Both the position numbers and the translations under genes were made by a program. A stretch of 64,000 bases of DNA from Paenibacillus sp. FSL H7-0331 (lineage in GTDB: Bacteria; Bacillota; Bacilli; Paenibacillales; NBRC-103111), in the NCBI RefSeq assembly GCF_001956045.1, contig NZ_MRTH01000010.1:186001-250000 (forward strand). The letters are read 5' to 3'. Within the stretch, counting starts at the first letter, position 1. Each line of letters begins with the position of its first letter. The notes beneath the pieces were generated by a model. That model saw only the letters and a program-made list of their open reading frames with translations. It made no database searches and was not told the origin of the DNA. Shown here piece by piece: positions 1-9,341 of the stretch.

Positions 1-937
1 ACAGAAACGTCAGGGATAACGTAATTTTCTGAATATAACGAACCTTCTCCAGCACCATATGCGTGGGCTGCCCCACCAGATACGTCCATCCATTTGAGGC
101 TGATTTCACGTAAGTGATCATCATCGGTTTCTTGTCTATCGTTTGCTCTACGACGCCCCGAGAGCCTGACAGTTTGGCGATATCGACTGGGAGTGGAACG
201 GCATCCGCAGACAATGAGCTGATTAATTGCCCCTGATCGTCGACTATATAAGCCCAACCGTCACCGGAGATATCCAGTCCGTGGAACAGCTTTTGCAGCT
301 CCCTGTTATCGATCATCACAGCGATTGCACCCTGCGGGTTTCCCGGATAGCCCAGCGATTGGATGTACGTCAGCATCGTATAGGGGGTATTGTTCACCAT
401 AACCTCCTGGGAAGGAATATATTTACGTGTAAAATATTGATCGAACATCAGCTTGTTCCAGTTTGTGTAATCAAGTCGGCTGTACTTTGCTATATTCTCA
501 TAAAATTCCTTGATCGAATAGCTTGAGCCCGGGGTCAGTACAAGACCACTGTTTTTAAACAGAACGTAGTAATTAAAAATAAAATTGTTGGACAGCTTAT
601 AGTTATACAAGCTTTTGTTGGTATCCAGAACACGATAAGTATTGGTTCCCTCAAACGGATCGATCACCGGCTGAAATTGGATGATGCGAGTATCTACCGA
701 CAACTGTTGGGCGATGGAGGAAATTTCCTCTAGTCTTCGCTCCAGTATATCCTTGCTCTGCTCAAGCACATTCATATGATTGGCAGTAACTTCCTTTTCC
801 ATCGTTTCAATCGTCTTTTGATAGATGATCCAGCCGACGATCATAGGCAATATTAAAAAGAGAATATACGGAATAAGCAAGCGTATAAATACACGATGTC
901 TGCCCTTTCCATCAATCAGCCATTGTCCTTTAAGCAT
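1..937 (-). CDS. Membrane sensor-regulator or kinase, N-terminal part (truncated by window edge)
   Basis: The reading frame is open from the ATG at 935-937 to the window edge, giving 312 residues with no stop. AGGAGG lies about 10 bases before the ATG. The protein starts with a short basic cytoplasmic segment and a membrane helix near residues 18-38, then a long extracytoplasmic region of double-Cache type containing WAYIVDDQGQLISS, and a second hydrophobic run begins at the edge. This layout fits the large AraC-type regulators with a Cache sensor, or YesM-like kinases, that control sugar ABC operons in Paenibacillus. The part that would decide between them, an AraC helix-turn-helix or an HATPase, lies outside the window. 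It is transcribed away from the two-component system at 1127-4495. Confidence 0.7.
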   Translation of the reverse strand, partial: MLKGQWLIDGKGRHRVFIRLLIPYILFLILPMIVGWIIYQKTIETMEKEVTANHMNVLEQSKDILERRLEEISSIAQQLSVDTRIIQFQPVIDPFEGTNTYRVLDTNKSLYNYKLSNNFIFNYYVLFKNSGLVLTPGSSYSIKEFYENIAKYSRLDYTNWNKLMFDQYFTRKYIPSQEVMVNNTPYTMLTYIQSLGYPGNPQGAIAVMIDNRELQKLFHGLDISGDGWAYIVDDQGQLISSLSADAVPLPVDIAKLSGSRGVVEQTIDKKPMMITYVKSASNGWTYLVGQPTHMVLEKVRYIQKITLSLTFL

Positions 938-1055
938 GGTAGACCGATCCTCCTTCTCCCAAACTGACTTTGCAACCGATTACATACACTATTAAGTTAA
1001 CCACATTATAGGTTTCTTGTGAACAGCCAACTTGTGTCGGCTGAACAACAAATAA

Positions 1056-1075
1056 TCCCCATGAATCCATGGAGA
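1056..1075 (-). terminator. Possible weak terminator after the response regulator
   Basis: On the minus strand TCTCCATG and CATGGGGA form a short stem around GATT, followed by a T-rich run (TTATTTGTTGTT). It lies 50 bases past the stop of the response regulator gene. The stem is short and the T tract is interrupted, so this is tentative. Confidence 0.3.
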
Positions 1076-1126
1076 TAGTTGGCTTACCTGTATGCAATTG
1101 TGGTCGATGTATGCATAACTCCGATA

Positions 1127-2731
1127 TTAATTCGCATATTGCTGCTTGAATTCGGAAGGCGTCATCCCTGTATGCTTTTTGAATAGCTCACTGAAATAGG
1201 GTCGATCCTCATATCCGAGCGCCTGGGCAATTTCCTGAACCTGCCTGCCTTCCAGCAATAAAGCCTTGGCCCGCTCCATTCGCTCTGTCGTAACAAATTG
1301 CCCAACCGTCATCCCTCTGACCTTCTTGAATAGATTGGCAAAGTAGCTGCCGCTTAAGTAGACCAGCTTGGCGTAATCATTCACTGTCAGGTTCACATCC
1401 AGATGCTGTCTAATATGAGCGATTACTTGTTCGACGACCTGATTGGCTTCTTCTTTCTGCCTTTGTTGGATGACCTCACAGCCGATTCTGCACAGCTCGT
1501 TGATGCCTCCCTTAAGCTCTGTCAGCTTGTAGGAATGCAAATTCTTAATATGCAGCAGATGCGCCTCCAGCGGCTTCATTTCTTCAGTCGTCAGCTTTTC
1601 TGCAAATACCCGATTCATCATAAAGGCAAGCTCGTCGTACATGACCTTTACAGCCTCTGGAGCATAAGGCACAGGCACAGATACGGTTTCATCGAACAAT
1701 TCGTCTACAAGCTCCTGCGCTTTGTGCAGATTGCCCGAACGCAGGCAATAGAACAGCTCCTTTTCCTTTTCCGTTGAAAAGCGCGGTGCCGTTTGATGAT
1801 CCACATGCTGGTAGCCATATACACTGTTGCCACCGGTATAAAAATTATAGGATAGTGCGGTCATTGCCTGAGTATACGAATAAGAAATTTCATGAATATG
1901 GTGTACGTTTTCCCCCAGACCGAGAGATACCGTATATCTGGAATAGCTTTCGATATTTTCACGGCACTGCTCGGCCAGCCTCTCGGCACTCCCGGAATCA
2001 GGCGAATTGAACACAGCAACGAACCGGTGCGAATGATCCCGAAACACAAATCCTTTCGTTACATTGCCAATCGTCTCCTCCAGAATATTGTGCAGGGTGA
2101 ACCGAATCAGCTCGACCTCTTGCACAGGAAGCTTATGAGTCAGCTCGGCAAACTGGTCAATTTCCGTAAGCATAACAACGAATTGCTCACGTTCGAGTGC
2201 AATATTGAGAAAATCCCAACGCTTGGCGGCCTGTTCCGGCGTAGTGGGAAACTGCAGCAGAAGCTGAAAATATTCCTGCCGCAAATAAGGTAAACTCTCC
2301 CTCAGCTTGCGCTCCATCTCATGAAACCGCTGCTGGCTTCCAAGTTCCTCTTCGATCGACGCTTTGGCTTTGAGAACGGCATCAATAATTTTTTGTGGTG
2401 TGAAGGGCTTCAATATATAATCAAAAGCGCCAAGCTGAATGGCCTGCTGCGCATAGTCAAAATCGGTATATCCACTTAGGAAAACGATTTTGGTACGAGG
2501 AAATTCGCTTAATACCCAACGTGTCATATCCAGCCCATTCATTCGCGGCATGCGGATATCCGTCAGCACGATATGAGGCTTTGTTTCACGTATGAGCTCA
2601 ATACCCTTCTCGCCGTTGCTGGCCGAGCCCACCACACGAATCCCATGCAGACTCCAGGGAATTTGATTGGCGATACCATCAACAACCGTCTTGATGTCAT
2701 CTATCACACACATTCTAAGCTCACTGTTCAC
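1127..2731 (-). CDS. YesN-family response regulator (REC + AraC HTH)
   Basis: This 534-aa protein has a receiver domain at about 6-120 with acidic residues D11/D12, phospho-acceptor D58 in LTDIRMP, and K108 in LKPF. A middle region of unknown fold follows, then a C-terminal double helix-turn-helix of AraC type at about 430-530 with the sequence AKLVYLSGSYFANLFKK. Such proteins activate a neighbouring sugar ABC operon after phosphorylation by a YesM-type kinase. The kinase gene ends 9 bases upstream, so the two are co-transcribed. The ligand sensed is unknown. All key receiver residues are present. Confidence 0.93.
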   Translation of the reverse strand: MNSELRMCVIDDIKTVVDGIANQIPWSLHGIRVVGSASNGEKGIELIRETKPHIVLTDIRMPRMNGLDMTRWVLSEFPRTKIVFLSGYTDFDYAQQAIQLGAFDYILKPFTPQKIIDAVLKAKASIEEELGSQQRFHEMERKLRESLPYLRQEYFQLLLQFPTTPEQAAKRWDFLNIALEREQFVVMLTEIDQFAELTHKLPVQEVELIRFTLHNILEETIGNVTKGFVFRDHSHRFVAVFNSPDSGSAERLAEQCRENIESYSRYTVSLGLGENVHHIHEISYSYTQAMTALSYNFYTGGNSVYGYQHVDHQTAPRFSTEKEKELFYCLRSGNLHKAQELVDELFDETVSVPVPYAPEAVKVMYDELAFMMNRVFAEKLTTEEMKPLEAHLLHIKNLHSYKLTELKGGINELCRIGCEVIQQRQKEEANQVVEQVIAHIRQHLDVNLTVNDYAKLVYLSGSYFANLFKKVRGMTVGQFVTTERMERAKALLLEGRQVQEIAQALGYEDRPYFSELFKKHTGMTPSEFKQQYAN

Positions 2732-2740
2732 TTTTGATCG

Positions 2741-4495
2741 TCACTCACTTTCCAATGGAATCGTTAAGGTAATTACGGTTGAACGGTACGGAATGCTCGA
2801 TAATTCAATATCGGCTCTGCTATCGTATTGCAGTCGCAGACGTCCAAATACATTGCGCAGCGCATAGCCCTTCTTAAACGTCTGCTCCTGCCGCATATCC
2901 TCGTCAACTTGCCGGGCATCCATGCCGGAACCATTGTCCTCCACTCGCAGCTCGAGCCAATTTGAATCCAGACGTCGGATTGTAATCATAATTTGTCCAT
3001 CAACGTCCATTTCCTGAAAGCCATGCAGGATCGAATTCTCCACCAGCGGCTGCAAAATGATTTTCAATATCGGTATATCAAGCAGCGAATCATCCTCGAT
3101 CATAATGTTATAATCGAACAAGCCTTCGTAGCATTTTTGCTGCAGGCTCAAATATTGCCGTACATGGTCGATCTCCTTCGCTAAGGTCGTCATCTCGTTG
3201 CCCCCATTAAGACCAAGCTGGAACAGCAAGGAGAGGGAAACAATCATATCGGTAACATCCTTATTCTGCGCTGTTTCCGATTTCCAGACGATTGTATTGA
3301 GCGTATTGTACAAGAAATGCGGATCAATCTGCGCCTGCAGCGCTTTAATCTCCATCTTTCTTTTCTCGTTCTCGGCATCCTTCACATCGTCAATCAGCTT
3401 CGATATTTGCTCCAGCATGCGGTTGAATTTCAACCCGACCTGTGTAACCTCATCCTCGTACTTACTCTCAAAGCGAACATCAAGCTGGTTATGCTCGACC
3501 TTCTTCATAAGACCTTGAAGCTTATGCAGCGGCTTCAGCAAGAAGCCTGACATCAGATTGGAGAGCAGCAGGGCCAGCACCGCGCAGCAGGCCATGATGA
3601 ACAGCGTGGCTGTTTTGATGCGATTCACTTGATACAGCAAATCCGATTGCTTTTGCACACTGACCAGCAGCCAATCCTGCGTAAGCGTCAGACGCGCATA
3701 ATTGACCAAATAAGGCTCGTTTCCCTTGGAGTATTTGAAAAATCCCCGTTCCTGCTCCTGCATAGGCTTCATAAATTCCGGGTCATTCTGAAACGTTTCC
3801 ATTGTGGATGCCATCGGCAGTACCTTACCGCCGCTGCGCGAAACGAGAAAATAATTGTCCGAATGGTCAAGCAAATCATCGGTAATCGCTTTGCGGATGG
3901 CATCTTCCTTTAAATTAACGACAATAAATACGTCCTGTACATTAACTTCGGAGATCGATTTCATCAATAAGGAGATCACTCTTTTATTACCGAGAAATAA
4001 AGGATCTTCATGTCCTTCGATCCACAAGGCGCGATCCGTGCTTTCCAAATACTTCGAAAATATTGTGCTCTTAAAAGGGACCTGGCTATTGCGAAGGTCA
4101 TTCGTCGCGAACAGATCACCCATCGGCGTATAGATTAAAATCGATTGAATCGATGGCTCACTCAGCTTCATTTGCGCAAGCGGTATCTGTAGGGAAGACA
4201 ACTGTCTATAGTAGGCCGATGTTCGGTGATCGTACACATCATTCATCGCCTGCTTGAATTCATCGCTAAGCATCATGGAGGAGGTCGCTACAATCGTATG
4301 ACGCAGCTTTTCATCGAGCACACGCGCCGATTTATTCAATGTGTTCTGGCTGGAGAGGAAGGCTTCCTTTTCTGTTGAGCTGTAAGCAATCCAGTAGGAC
4401 ATCAGTCCGGTCAAGGCGATAGATATTAAAGTCAGCAGTAAAAAGGCAATCCATAGCCGACGTCTGAGCGAAAGCCTATAAAACCAGTGTTTCAC
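2741..4495 (-). CDS. YesM-family sensor histidine kinase
   Basis: The membrane kinase has a helix near the N-terminus, an extracytoplasmic Cache-like sensor of about 250 residues, a second helix, a HAMP linker, the His-kinase H-box IDPHFLYNTLN, an N-box with QPLVENSILHGF and a G-box VEDNGSGM. I chose the GTG at 4493-4495 because GGAGGAGG precedes it by 7 bases. A longer frame to 4570 would read through a terminator hairpin (4523-4552) and has no ribosome site. This gives 584 aa. It is paired with the regulator downstream and lies after the binding-protein gene, so it probably senses the transported sugar. Confidence 0.92.
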   Translation of the reverse strand: MKHWFYRLSLRRRLWIAFLLLTLISIALTGLMSYWIAYSSTEKEAFLSSQNTLNKSARVLDEKLRHTIVATSSMMLSDEFKQAMNDVYDHRTSAYYRQLSSLQIPLAQMKLSEPSIQSILIYTPMGDLFATNDLRNSQVPFKSTIFSKYLESTDRALWIEGHEDPLFLGNKRVISLLMKSISEVNVQDVFIVVNLKEDAIRKAITDDLLDHSDNYFLVSRSGGKVLPMASTMETFQNDPEFMKPMQEQERGFFKYSKGNEPYLVNYARLTLTQDWLLVSVQKQSDLLYQVNRIKTATLFIMACCAVLALLLSNLMSGFLLKPLHKLQGLMKKVEHNQLDVRFESKYEDEVTQVGLKFNRMLEQISKLIDDVKDAENEKRKMEIKALQAQIDPHFLYNTLNTIVWKSETAQNKDVTDMIVSLSLLFQLGLNGGNEMTTLAKEIDHVRQYLSLQQKCYEGLFDYNIMIEDDSLLDIPILKIILQPLVENSILHGFQEMDVDGQIMITIRRLDSNWLELRVEDNGSGMDARQVDEDMRQEQTFKKGYALRNVFGRLRLQYDSRADIELSSIPYRSTVITLTIPLESE

Positions 4496-4522
4496 GTCTG
4501 TTCCTCCTCCGTACCTCAATAA

Positions 4523-4552
4523 TAAAAAACGCGCCGCTTTCTGCTGCGCGTC
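4523..4552 (-). terminator. Intercistronic terminator between binding protein and kinase genes
   Basis: On the minus strand the arms ACGCGCAGC and GCGGCGCGT close a loop AGAAA, followed by TTTTTTATT. It sits between the binding-protein stop (4599) and the kinase GTG (4495). It probably limits transcription into the regulatory genes so that binding protein is made in excess. Confidence 0.75.
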
Positions 4553-4598
4553 CATCATTATGATAATCAACTACAGTTATAGCCAGATCCATCCAGCA

Positions 4599-5996
4599 TT
4601 ACTTGGCTAAAGTGCCTTGCAGCTTGCCTGGATCAAAGCTTGGATTCGCTTTGCTCTTCGTATCGCCGGAAGCACGTGCTTTTTCCAGAGCGGCGTTATA
4701 ACGAGTTGTCAGGTCCGTCAACATTTTATCGACATCTCCGCCTTCAAGCATATACTTTGTAATCGCATTGCCTGTCTTGACACCCTCAACCTTAGCTTCC
4801 GTTACGGAAAGCGGAGTTGGTGAATACAGTGCATCATATTTGCTCGGCAGGAATCCATCGATGCCCGGAATAGTCGGTTTGTTAGCAGTGGCATTCACAT
4901 CAGGAACGACAGAGATACCAAAGCCCTTTTCATGATATTCCTTTTGGAAATTAATATTGGCAAGGTACTCCATAAACTTCCACGCTTTTTCCTTGTTCGG
5001 CGTGTCTTTACTTATACCAACGTAGTTGCCGGCAATAACCGAAACGGTTCCTGATTGCTTGCCGTCCAGGGTTGGAGGCAGAGCAGCAGCCCAGCGTATT
5101 TTGGTCGGGAATTGGTTCTGGAATACACCCGGCTCGCCAGAGTGATTGAAGTACATACCAATTTTACCGGCTGCAAATTGTGCACGCAGTGGATCAATAT
5201 CCAACGATTCCACGCCCGGCAGCAAGCTTCCATCCTTTTTCATTTGATAGAGCGCTTCAGCAATGGGCTTGTACACGGAGAAATCGTACTGTCCGGTTTT
5301 ATAGTTGTAGCCATCTACAACGGAAGTGCCACTGAAGGAGCCAATTGGATTGGCAATTCGGCTGAATGCGGAGCTTGCGCTCTTGAAGTTTTCAGCGAAG
5401 CCGTACGCGCCTACATCCTTGTTCGCTTCTGTAATCTTCTTGGCTGCATCAACCAATTCCGCTACTGTTTTTGGCGGTTCCTTGATTCCTGCTTTTTCAA
5501 ACAAATCTACATTATATATTAATCTCCAAAACTGTCCGGTATTCGGCAGCGAATAAATTTTGCCTTCAACCATGTTCGATTCCTCGACCATCAGATTGGC
5601 ATATCGTTTTTTCAAATCATCGTTCATCAAATCATTAATCGGCAGCAAATAGCCTTTTTTTACAAAACCGAGAAAATCGTTCGTACGCAGCACGTCAGGA
5701 GCCTGCTTGCTGGCGTATGCAATATCCACAGCCTGGTTAAAGTTATCGGCCATTACCGTCATTTCCACTTCAATGTCGGGGTTCGCGTCATTAAATTTCT
5801 TGATGGCCTCTTTCATGTAATCCGCATCATGGCGATCAATCGTCCAATAAGAGATCTTGGTTTTTCCGCCTGTCGCTGTACCCGTACCCGAGGTCCCTCC
5901 AGCTTGCGTCCCGCTATCCTGTCCAGCTCCACATGCTGCCAGAGAGGAAGCGACCAAAGCTACGCCCAGCACGGTTCCTATCGTTTTTTTCATCAT
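4599..5996 (-). CDS. Sugar ABC transporter substrate-binding lipoprotein
   Basis: This 465-aa family 1 extracellular solute-binding protein has a lipoprotein signal peptide ending in the lipobox LAAC (Cys 21), followed by a Gly/Ser/Thr-rich tether. The mature part carries typical features such as WTIDRHDADYMKEAIKKFN and FAAGKIGMYFNHSGEP. It captures a sugar outside the membrane and delivers it to the two permeases encoded upstream at 6170-7948. AAGGAGG precedes the ATGATG start. No ATPase gene is in the cluster, so a shared MsmX-type ATPase is expected from family knowledge. Substrate cannot be told from sequence. Confidence 0.92.
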   Translation of the reverse strand: MMKKTIGTVLGVALVASSLAACGAGQDSGTQAGGTSGTGTATGGKTKISYWTIDRHDADYMKEAIKKFNDANPDIEVEMTVMADNFNQAVDIAYASKQAPDVLRTNDFLGFVKKGYLLPINDLMNDDLKKRYANLMVEESNMVEGKIYSLPNTGQFWRLIYNVDLFEKAGIKEPPKTVAELVDAAKKITEANKDVGAYGFAENFKSASSAFSRIANPIGSFSGTSVVDGYNYKTGQYDFSVYKPIAEALYQMKKDGSLLPGVESLDIDPLRAQFAAGKIGMYFNHSGEPGVFQNQFPTKIRWAAALPPTLDGKQSGTVSVIAGNYVGISKDTPNKEKAWKFMEYLANINFQKEYHEKGFGISVVPDVNATANKPTIPGIDGFLPSKYDALYSPTPLSVTEAKVEGVKTGNAITKYMLEGGDVDKMLTDLTTRYNAALEKARASGDTKSKANPSFDPGKLQGTLAK

Positions 5997-6169
5997 TTTG
6001 ATAAAACCCTCCTTTTTAATTATAAACCATTCTTGAATAGGTTCCTAATTGGAAATCATGTAACTGCTTTCAGCATAACGGCTGAGCTTGTCGAACCGTG
6101 AAGGACAATCCGACTTTTATGGAGGGGAAAACTACTTTCCGTCTCCCGCCTCTACCTCCGACCAGCTTT

Positions 6170-7033
6170 TTAACCTTTGACAGCACCTGCGGTAACCTGC
6201 ATGAACGACTTGTTCGCTATCATATAGACCACGAGGATCGGCAGGAACGATAGACAAGCACCGGCCATCATCAGTTGAGTCTCTGCAGCTGCACCAATAC
6301 CATAACGAAGATTCGCGAGACCTACCGTCAGTGTCTGCAGTTTCGGCGAGGTCATGGTGAATACGAGCGGCAAAATATATTCATTCCAGGCGCCGCGAAA
6401 CGTGAACAAGGCCGTAACTGCAAGCGCCGGACGCAGCAGCGGAAGAATGATTTTCCAGAAAACGCTATAAAAGTTACAGCCGTCAATGTAAGCAGCCTCG
6501 TCCAGATCGCGGGGAATCGCCTTGAAAAAACCGATCAACATAAAATAAACCGTAGCATGGGAGCTGATCAGGATGATAATGACACCCCACAGCGATTTGT
6601 TCAAGCCGAGCATGACCATCAAATCAAATTGCGGTCTGAGTACGACAGCACCAATGGAAATAAACATCGTACTTGCCTGCAACGCGACATACAGTTTTTT
6701 GCCTGGAAACTTCGTACGGTCTATCGCGTAGGCGGCCATCGAAGCGATCAGCAGCGTTGCAATTGTGACCATGGTGCTAATAAAGAAGCTGTTCCAGGTA
6801 AATAGCGCAAAATTGGCCTGCTTCCAGGCAGTAGCATAATTCGAGAACTGCCATACGGTTGGCAGAAAAGTAGCTCCCGTGGTTAATTCAGCATTCGTTT
6901 TGAGTGAACCCAGAACAGCCATAATAAGCGGGTACAGTGTGACAAAAGCTATACTGATTAAAAATGCCCATTTTACAATATGCCCCAACCAATAGCTTGC
7001 CCTAATTCCATTGCGATTCAAGTTTGTATCCAT
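6170..7033 (-). CDS. Sugar ABC permease, MalG/UgpE type
   Basis: This 287-aa polytopic membrane protein belongs to the binding-protein-dependent transport inner membrane family. The EAA loop that docks the ATPase is visible as EAAYIDGCNFYSVFWKIILP. It ends with the usual short C-terminus QVTAGAVKG. It follows the MalF-type permease by 21 bases and precedes the binding-protein gene by 173 bases, in one operon. The two permeases form the channel heterodimer. The family is certain; the sugar is unknown. Confidence 0.92.
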   Translation of the reverse strand: MDTNLNRNGIRASYWLGHIVKWAFLISIAFVTLYPLIMAVLGSLKTNAELTTGATFLPTVWQFSNYATAWKQANFALFTWNSFFISTMVTIATLLIASMAAYAIDRTKFPGKKLYVALQASTMFISIGAVVLRPQFDLMVMLGLNKSLWGVIIILISSHATVYFMLIGFFKAIPRDLDEAAYIDGCNFYSVFWKIILPLLRPALAVTALFTFRGAWNEYILPLVFTMTSPKLQTLTVGLANLRYGIGAAAETQLMMAGACLSFLPILVVYMIANKSFMQVTAGAVKG

Positions 7034-7054
7034 CTCACTTACACCCCGCTTTCC

Positions 7055-7948
7055 TTAATCCTGATTCAGCCGTTTGGACATGTAAAAATAAATGATCGTA
7101 ATGAAGCCGACAATCAAAGCTGTTGTAAATCCAACCGCGCTGCCGTAGCCGATTTGCTGTACAGTGGCCGTTGACGCCGACACCGGGAAAAACTGCTTGT
7201 ATACATACAGGTACATGACCTCTGTTTTGCCGAACGGTCCCCCCTCGGTTAATACCATGATGCTCTCATAGCCTTTCAATGCCGTGATGATGGCCAGCAT
7301 AATAATCATTTGCAGTACGGTACCGAGCATTGGAAGTGTGATATACCAGAACTTTTGCGCTGCATTCGCTCCATCGAGTGATGCACTCTCATATACGTCC
7401 TCTGGTATGCCCTGCAAGCCGGCAATAAACAGCAGCATGTAATTACCGATCCCGCCCCATACCGCAGTAATGATAACCGTAAGCATCGCATATTGCGGAC
7501 CGAGCCAATCTATTGATTGGGAAATAACCCCATACTTGATCAGAAATTGATTAAGAACACCGTTATATGAATTGAAAATAGTAAAAAATACGATCGACAT
7601 GACCGATGCACTGATAATAGTAGGCATAAAATAAATCGCTCTGAACAATCCTTTACCTTTCAAGCCGCGGTTTAAAATGACCGCAAGCAATAGCGAAATC
7701 GGCAGAACCAGAATGATTTTACCGCCCGCATAGACAAATGTATTGTACACGGAATGCCAAAACTCCTGATCACGCAGCAGTCTGGAGAAATTATCAAGAC
7801 CTACAAATCGGGGTATCCCAAAGCCTTGATAATCGTAAAACATATAGCGTAGCGCCCAGACGATGGGATAGATACCAAGCGCCAGTGTCAGGAACAAACT
7901 TGGAAAAATGAAAATATATGAGTTGAACAGAGATACACGTTTACGCAT
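7055..7948 (-). CDS. Sugar ABC permease, MalF/UgpA type
   Basis: The 297-aa membrane protein has a basic N-terminus (MRKRVSLFNSYIFIFPSLF) and an EAA motif YESASLDGANAAQKFWYITL. It is the first gene of the operon that runs through the MalG-type permease, binding protein, kinase and regulator. The upstream gap to 8091 carries the terminator of the next operon. Partner of the 6170-7033 permease. A start at 7948 is supported by a purine-rich GGGAGGAGC shortly upstream. Confidence 0.92.
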   Translation of the reverse strand: MRKRVSLFNSYIFIFPSLFLTLALGIYPIVWALRYMFYDYQGFGIPRFVGLDNFSRLLRDQEFWHSVYNTFVYAGGKIILVLPISLLLAVILNRGLKGKGLFRAIYFMPTIISASVMSIVFFTIFNSYNGVLNQFLIKYGVISQSIDWLGPQYAMLTVIITAVWGGIGNYMLLFIAGLQGIPEDVYESASLDGANAAQKFWYITLPMLGTVLQMIIMLAIITALKGYESIMVLTEGGPFGKTEVMYLYVYKQFFPVSASTATVQQIGYGSAVGFTTALIVGFITIIYFYMSKRLNQD

Positions 7949-8090
7949 CGTCTATCAGCTCCTCCCGTTCGTTTTTTTATAGCATATTACATGCGAGCCA
8001 GAGGGCGGGAGCGGTAATTCAACTGGCACCATAGGACAAAGCAACTTAATTTGAATTTGAACGGAGTCGGACTCATCTACAGCCCATAAC

Positions 8091-8119
8091 AAAAACCCCA
8101 TCGCGGCACGACGAGGTTT
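8091..8119 (-). terminator. Terminator of the MBL-DUF3006 operon
   Basis: Minus-strand RNA forms AAACCTCGTCG / CGATGGGGTTT with two G-U pairs, followed by TTTTG. It lies 40 bases after the DUF3006 stop codon. Confidence 0.75.
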
Positions 8120-8158
8120 GCTCTTGATCGGATTATTATTTTCAACAGCTACTAATAT

Positions 8159-8371
8159 TTAATCTGCCCATACATCCTTCATGAGCCTCTTGATGCGGCT
8201 CTCTCTTTCTTTGGTAGCTGCAGCGTCAGTTACCCAAATTCCCTTCTGCTGCTCGACCGCATGTCCCGCCTTCACTCCAGCTGCAACCTGACTCCGTGGA
8301 ACATCGGTCATCACGCCCGCAATTTCAATGACGTAGTATTTGCCTTCAATACGATCTACAATTCCTTTCAA
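8159..8371 (-). CDS. DUF3006 family protein
   Basis: A 70-aa protein beginning KGIVDRIEGKYYVIEIAG, which matches the DUF3006 pattern including the PRSQV segment. The start is the TTG at 8369-8371: AAGGAGAAG overlaps the last codons of the upstream metallo-beta-lactamase gene and the TTG follows its TAG by one base. A longer frame to 8449 is a shadow inside that gene. DUF3006 proteins commonly sit beside ComEC-like hydrolases in Firmicutes; their function is not known. Translational coupling to the upstream gene is likely. Confidence 0.8.
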   Translation of the reverse strand: MKGIVDRIEGKYYVIEIAGVMTDVPRSQVAAGVKAGHAVEQQKGIWVTDAAATKERESRIKRLMKDVWAD

Positions 8372-8372
8372 G

Positions 8373-9254
8373 CTACTTCTCCTTCCTTTCCGTAGCAATC
8401 GTGACGTTCTTTCCATCCGATATGACTGACACCGTCCCCTGCAAATCATTGCGATAGACGCTGGCTCCTGCTTTTTTCAGTCGGGATAAAATTGTCTTGT
8501 CCGGGTGACCATAATTGTTGTCTTTGCCCGATTGAATAATCGCATACTGGGGCTTCACCTTGTTCAGGAAGGTTAAGGAGGTTGAAGACTTCGACCCATG
8601 ATGACCTACCCCCAACACGGTCGATGTCAGATCGACACCTGATTTAATCATATCCTTCTCGCTTGCCGCCTCTGCATCACCGGTTAACAGCAGCGAAGTC
8701 GTACCATAAGTAATTTTCACAACAGCACTCATGTTGTTCGCATTGTCATATACAGCAGCCGGGGCGATCATCTCCACTTGAACCTCTTTGTCCCAGTCCA
8801 ATGTTAAACCTGCGTTGGCCGTTTGGACCTTGAGCTTTTTATTGCTGATCGATTCCAATAACGATTCAAAGGTACGGGTATTCGAAGATATTTTGGGCAT
8901 ATATATTTTGTCTACAATCGTTTGATCAATGACCTTATCCAAGCCTCCGATATGATCCGCATCCGGGTGTGTCCCGATTACGATATCGAGCTTTGTGATT
9001 TGATATTGCTTGAGATAATCCAGCATGACTTGTTCTTTGTCGTTATTACCTGCATCAATAAGCATCGTTTTGCCGGATGGACTGATCAGCAATTGGCTTG
9101 CCCCTTGCCCAACATCCAAAAATAACACCTGGAGCTTTCCATCGGCTCGCAAAATAGTCGTAGATCCCACAGATTCATTATGTACAGTTAGAGGTGAACA
9201 GCCCGTTAATACAACCAGGACGAGACCCATAATCCAAACCTTCCATTGTGCCAT
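8373..9254 (-). CDS. ComEC/Rec2-like metallo-beta-lactamase lipoprotein
   Basis: This 293-aa protein has a signal peptide with lipobox LTGC (Cys 19) and a metallo-beta-lactamase fold. The metal motif is THPDADH at 95-101, with LLTGDAEAASE and VGHHGSKSST supplying further ligands. Sequence resembles the C-terminal hydrolase domain of competence protein ComEC, without its membrane channel. Family members are thought to be extracytoplasmic nucleases or phosphodiesterases, but the substrate of this stand-alone form is not established. It is cotranscribed with the DUF3006 gene. Confidence 0.88.
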   Translation of the reverse strand: MAQWKVWIMGLVLVVLTGCSPLTVHNESVGSTTILRADGKLQVLFLDVGQGASQLLISPSGKTMLIDAGNNDKEQVMLDYLKQYQITKLDIVIGTHPDADHIGGLDKVIDQTIVDKIYMPKISSNTRTFESLLESISNKKLKVQTANAGLTLDWDKEVQVEMIAPAAVYDNANNMSAVVKITYGTTSLLLTGDAEAASEKDMIKSGVDLTSTVLGVGHHGSKSSTSLTFLNKVKPQYAIIQSGKDNNYGHPDKTILSRLKKAGASVYRNDLQGTVSVISDGKNVTIATERKEK

Positions 9255-9302
9255 ACTTCAGTTAGCTCTCCTCGTGATGATAGTAGGACATTGGAATAAA
9301 TA

Positions 9303-9336
9303 AAAGCCCCTAAGCTAGTTTATAACTCGGAGCCGT
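9303..9336 (-). terminator. Probable terminator after the CBS-GGDEF gene
   Basis: Minus-strand RNA pairs GGCTCC with GGGGCT (two G-U pairs) and AGTT with AACT, followed by TTTTATTT. It lies just past the stop codon at 9342. Confidence 0.5.
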
Positions 9337-9341
9337 TCTTT

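Noticed and set aside
8372..8449. Longer N-terminus for the DUF3006 gene up to 8449
   Set aside because: The extra 26 codons overlap the end of the metallo-beta-lactamase gene, do not fit the DUF3006 family and lack a ribosome site; the TTG at 8371 has one.
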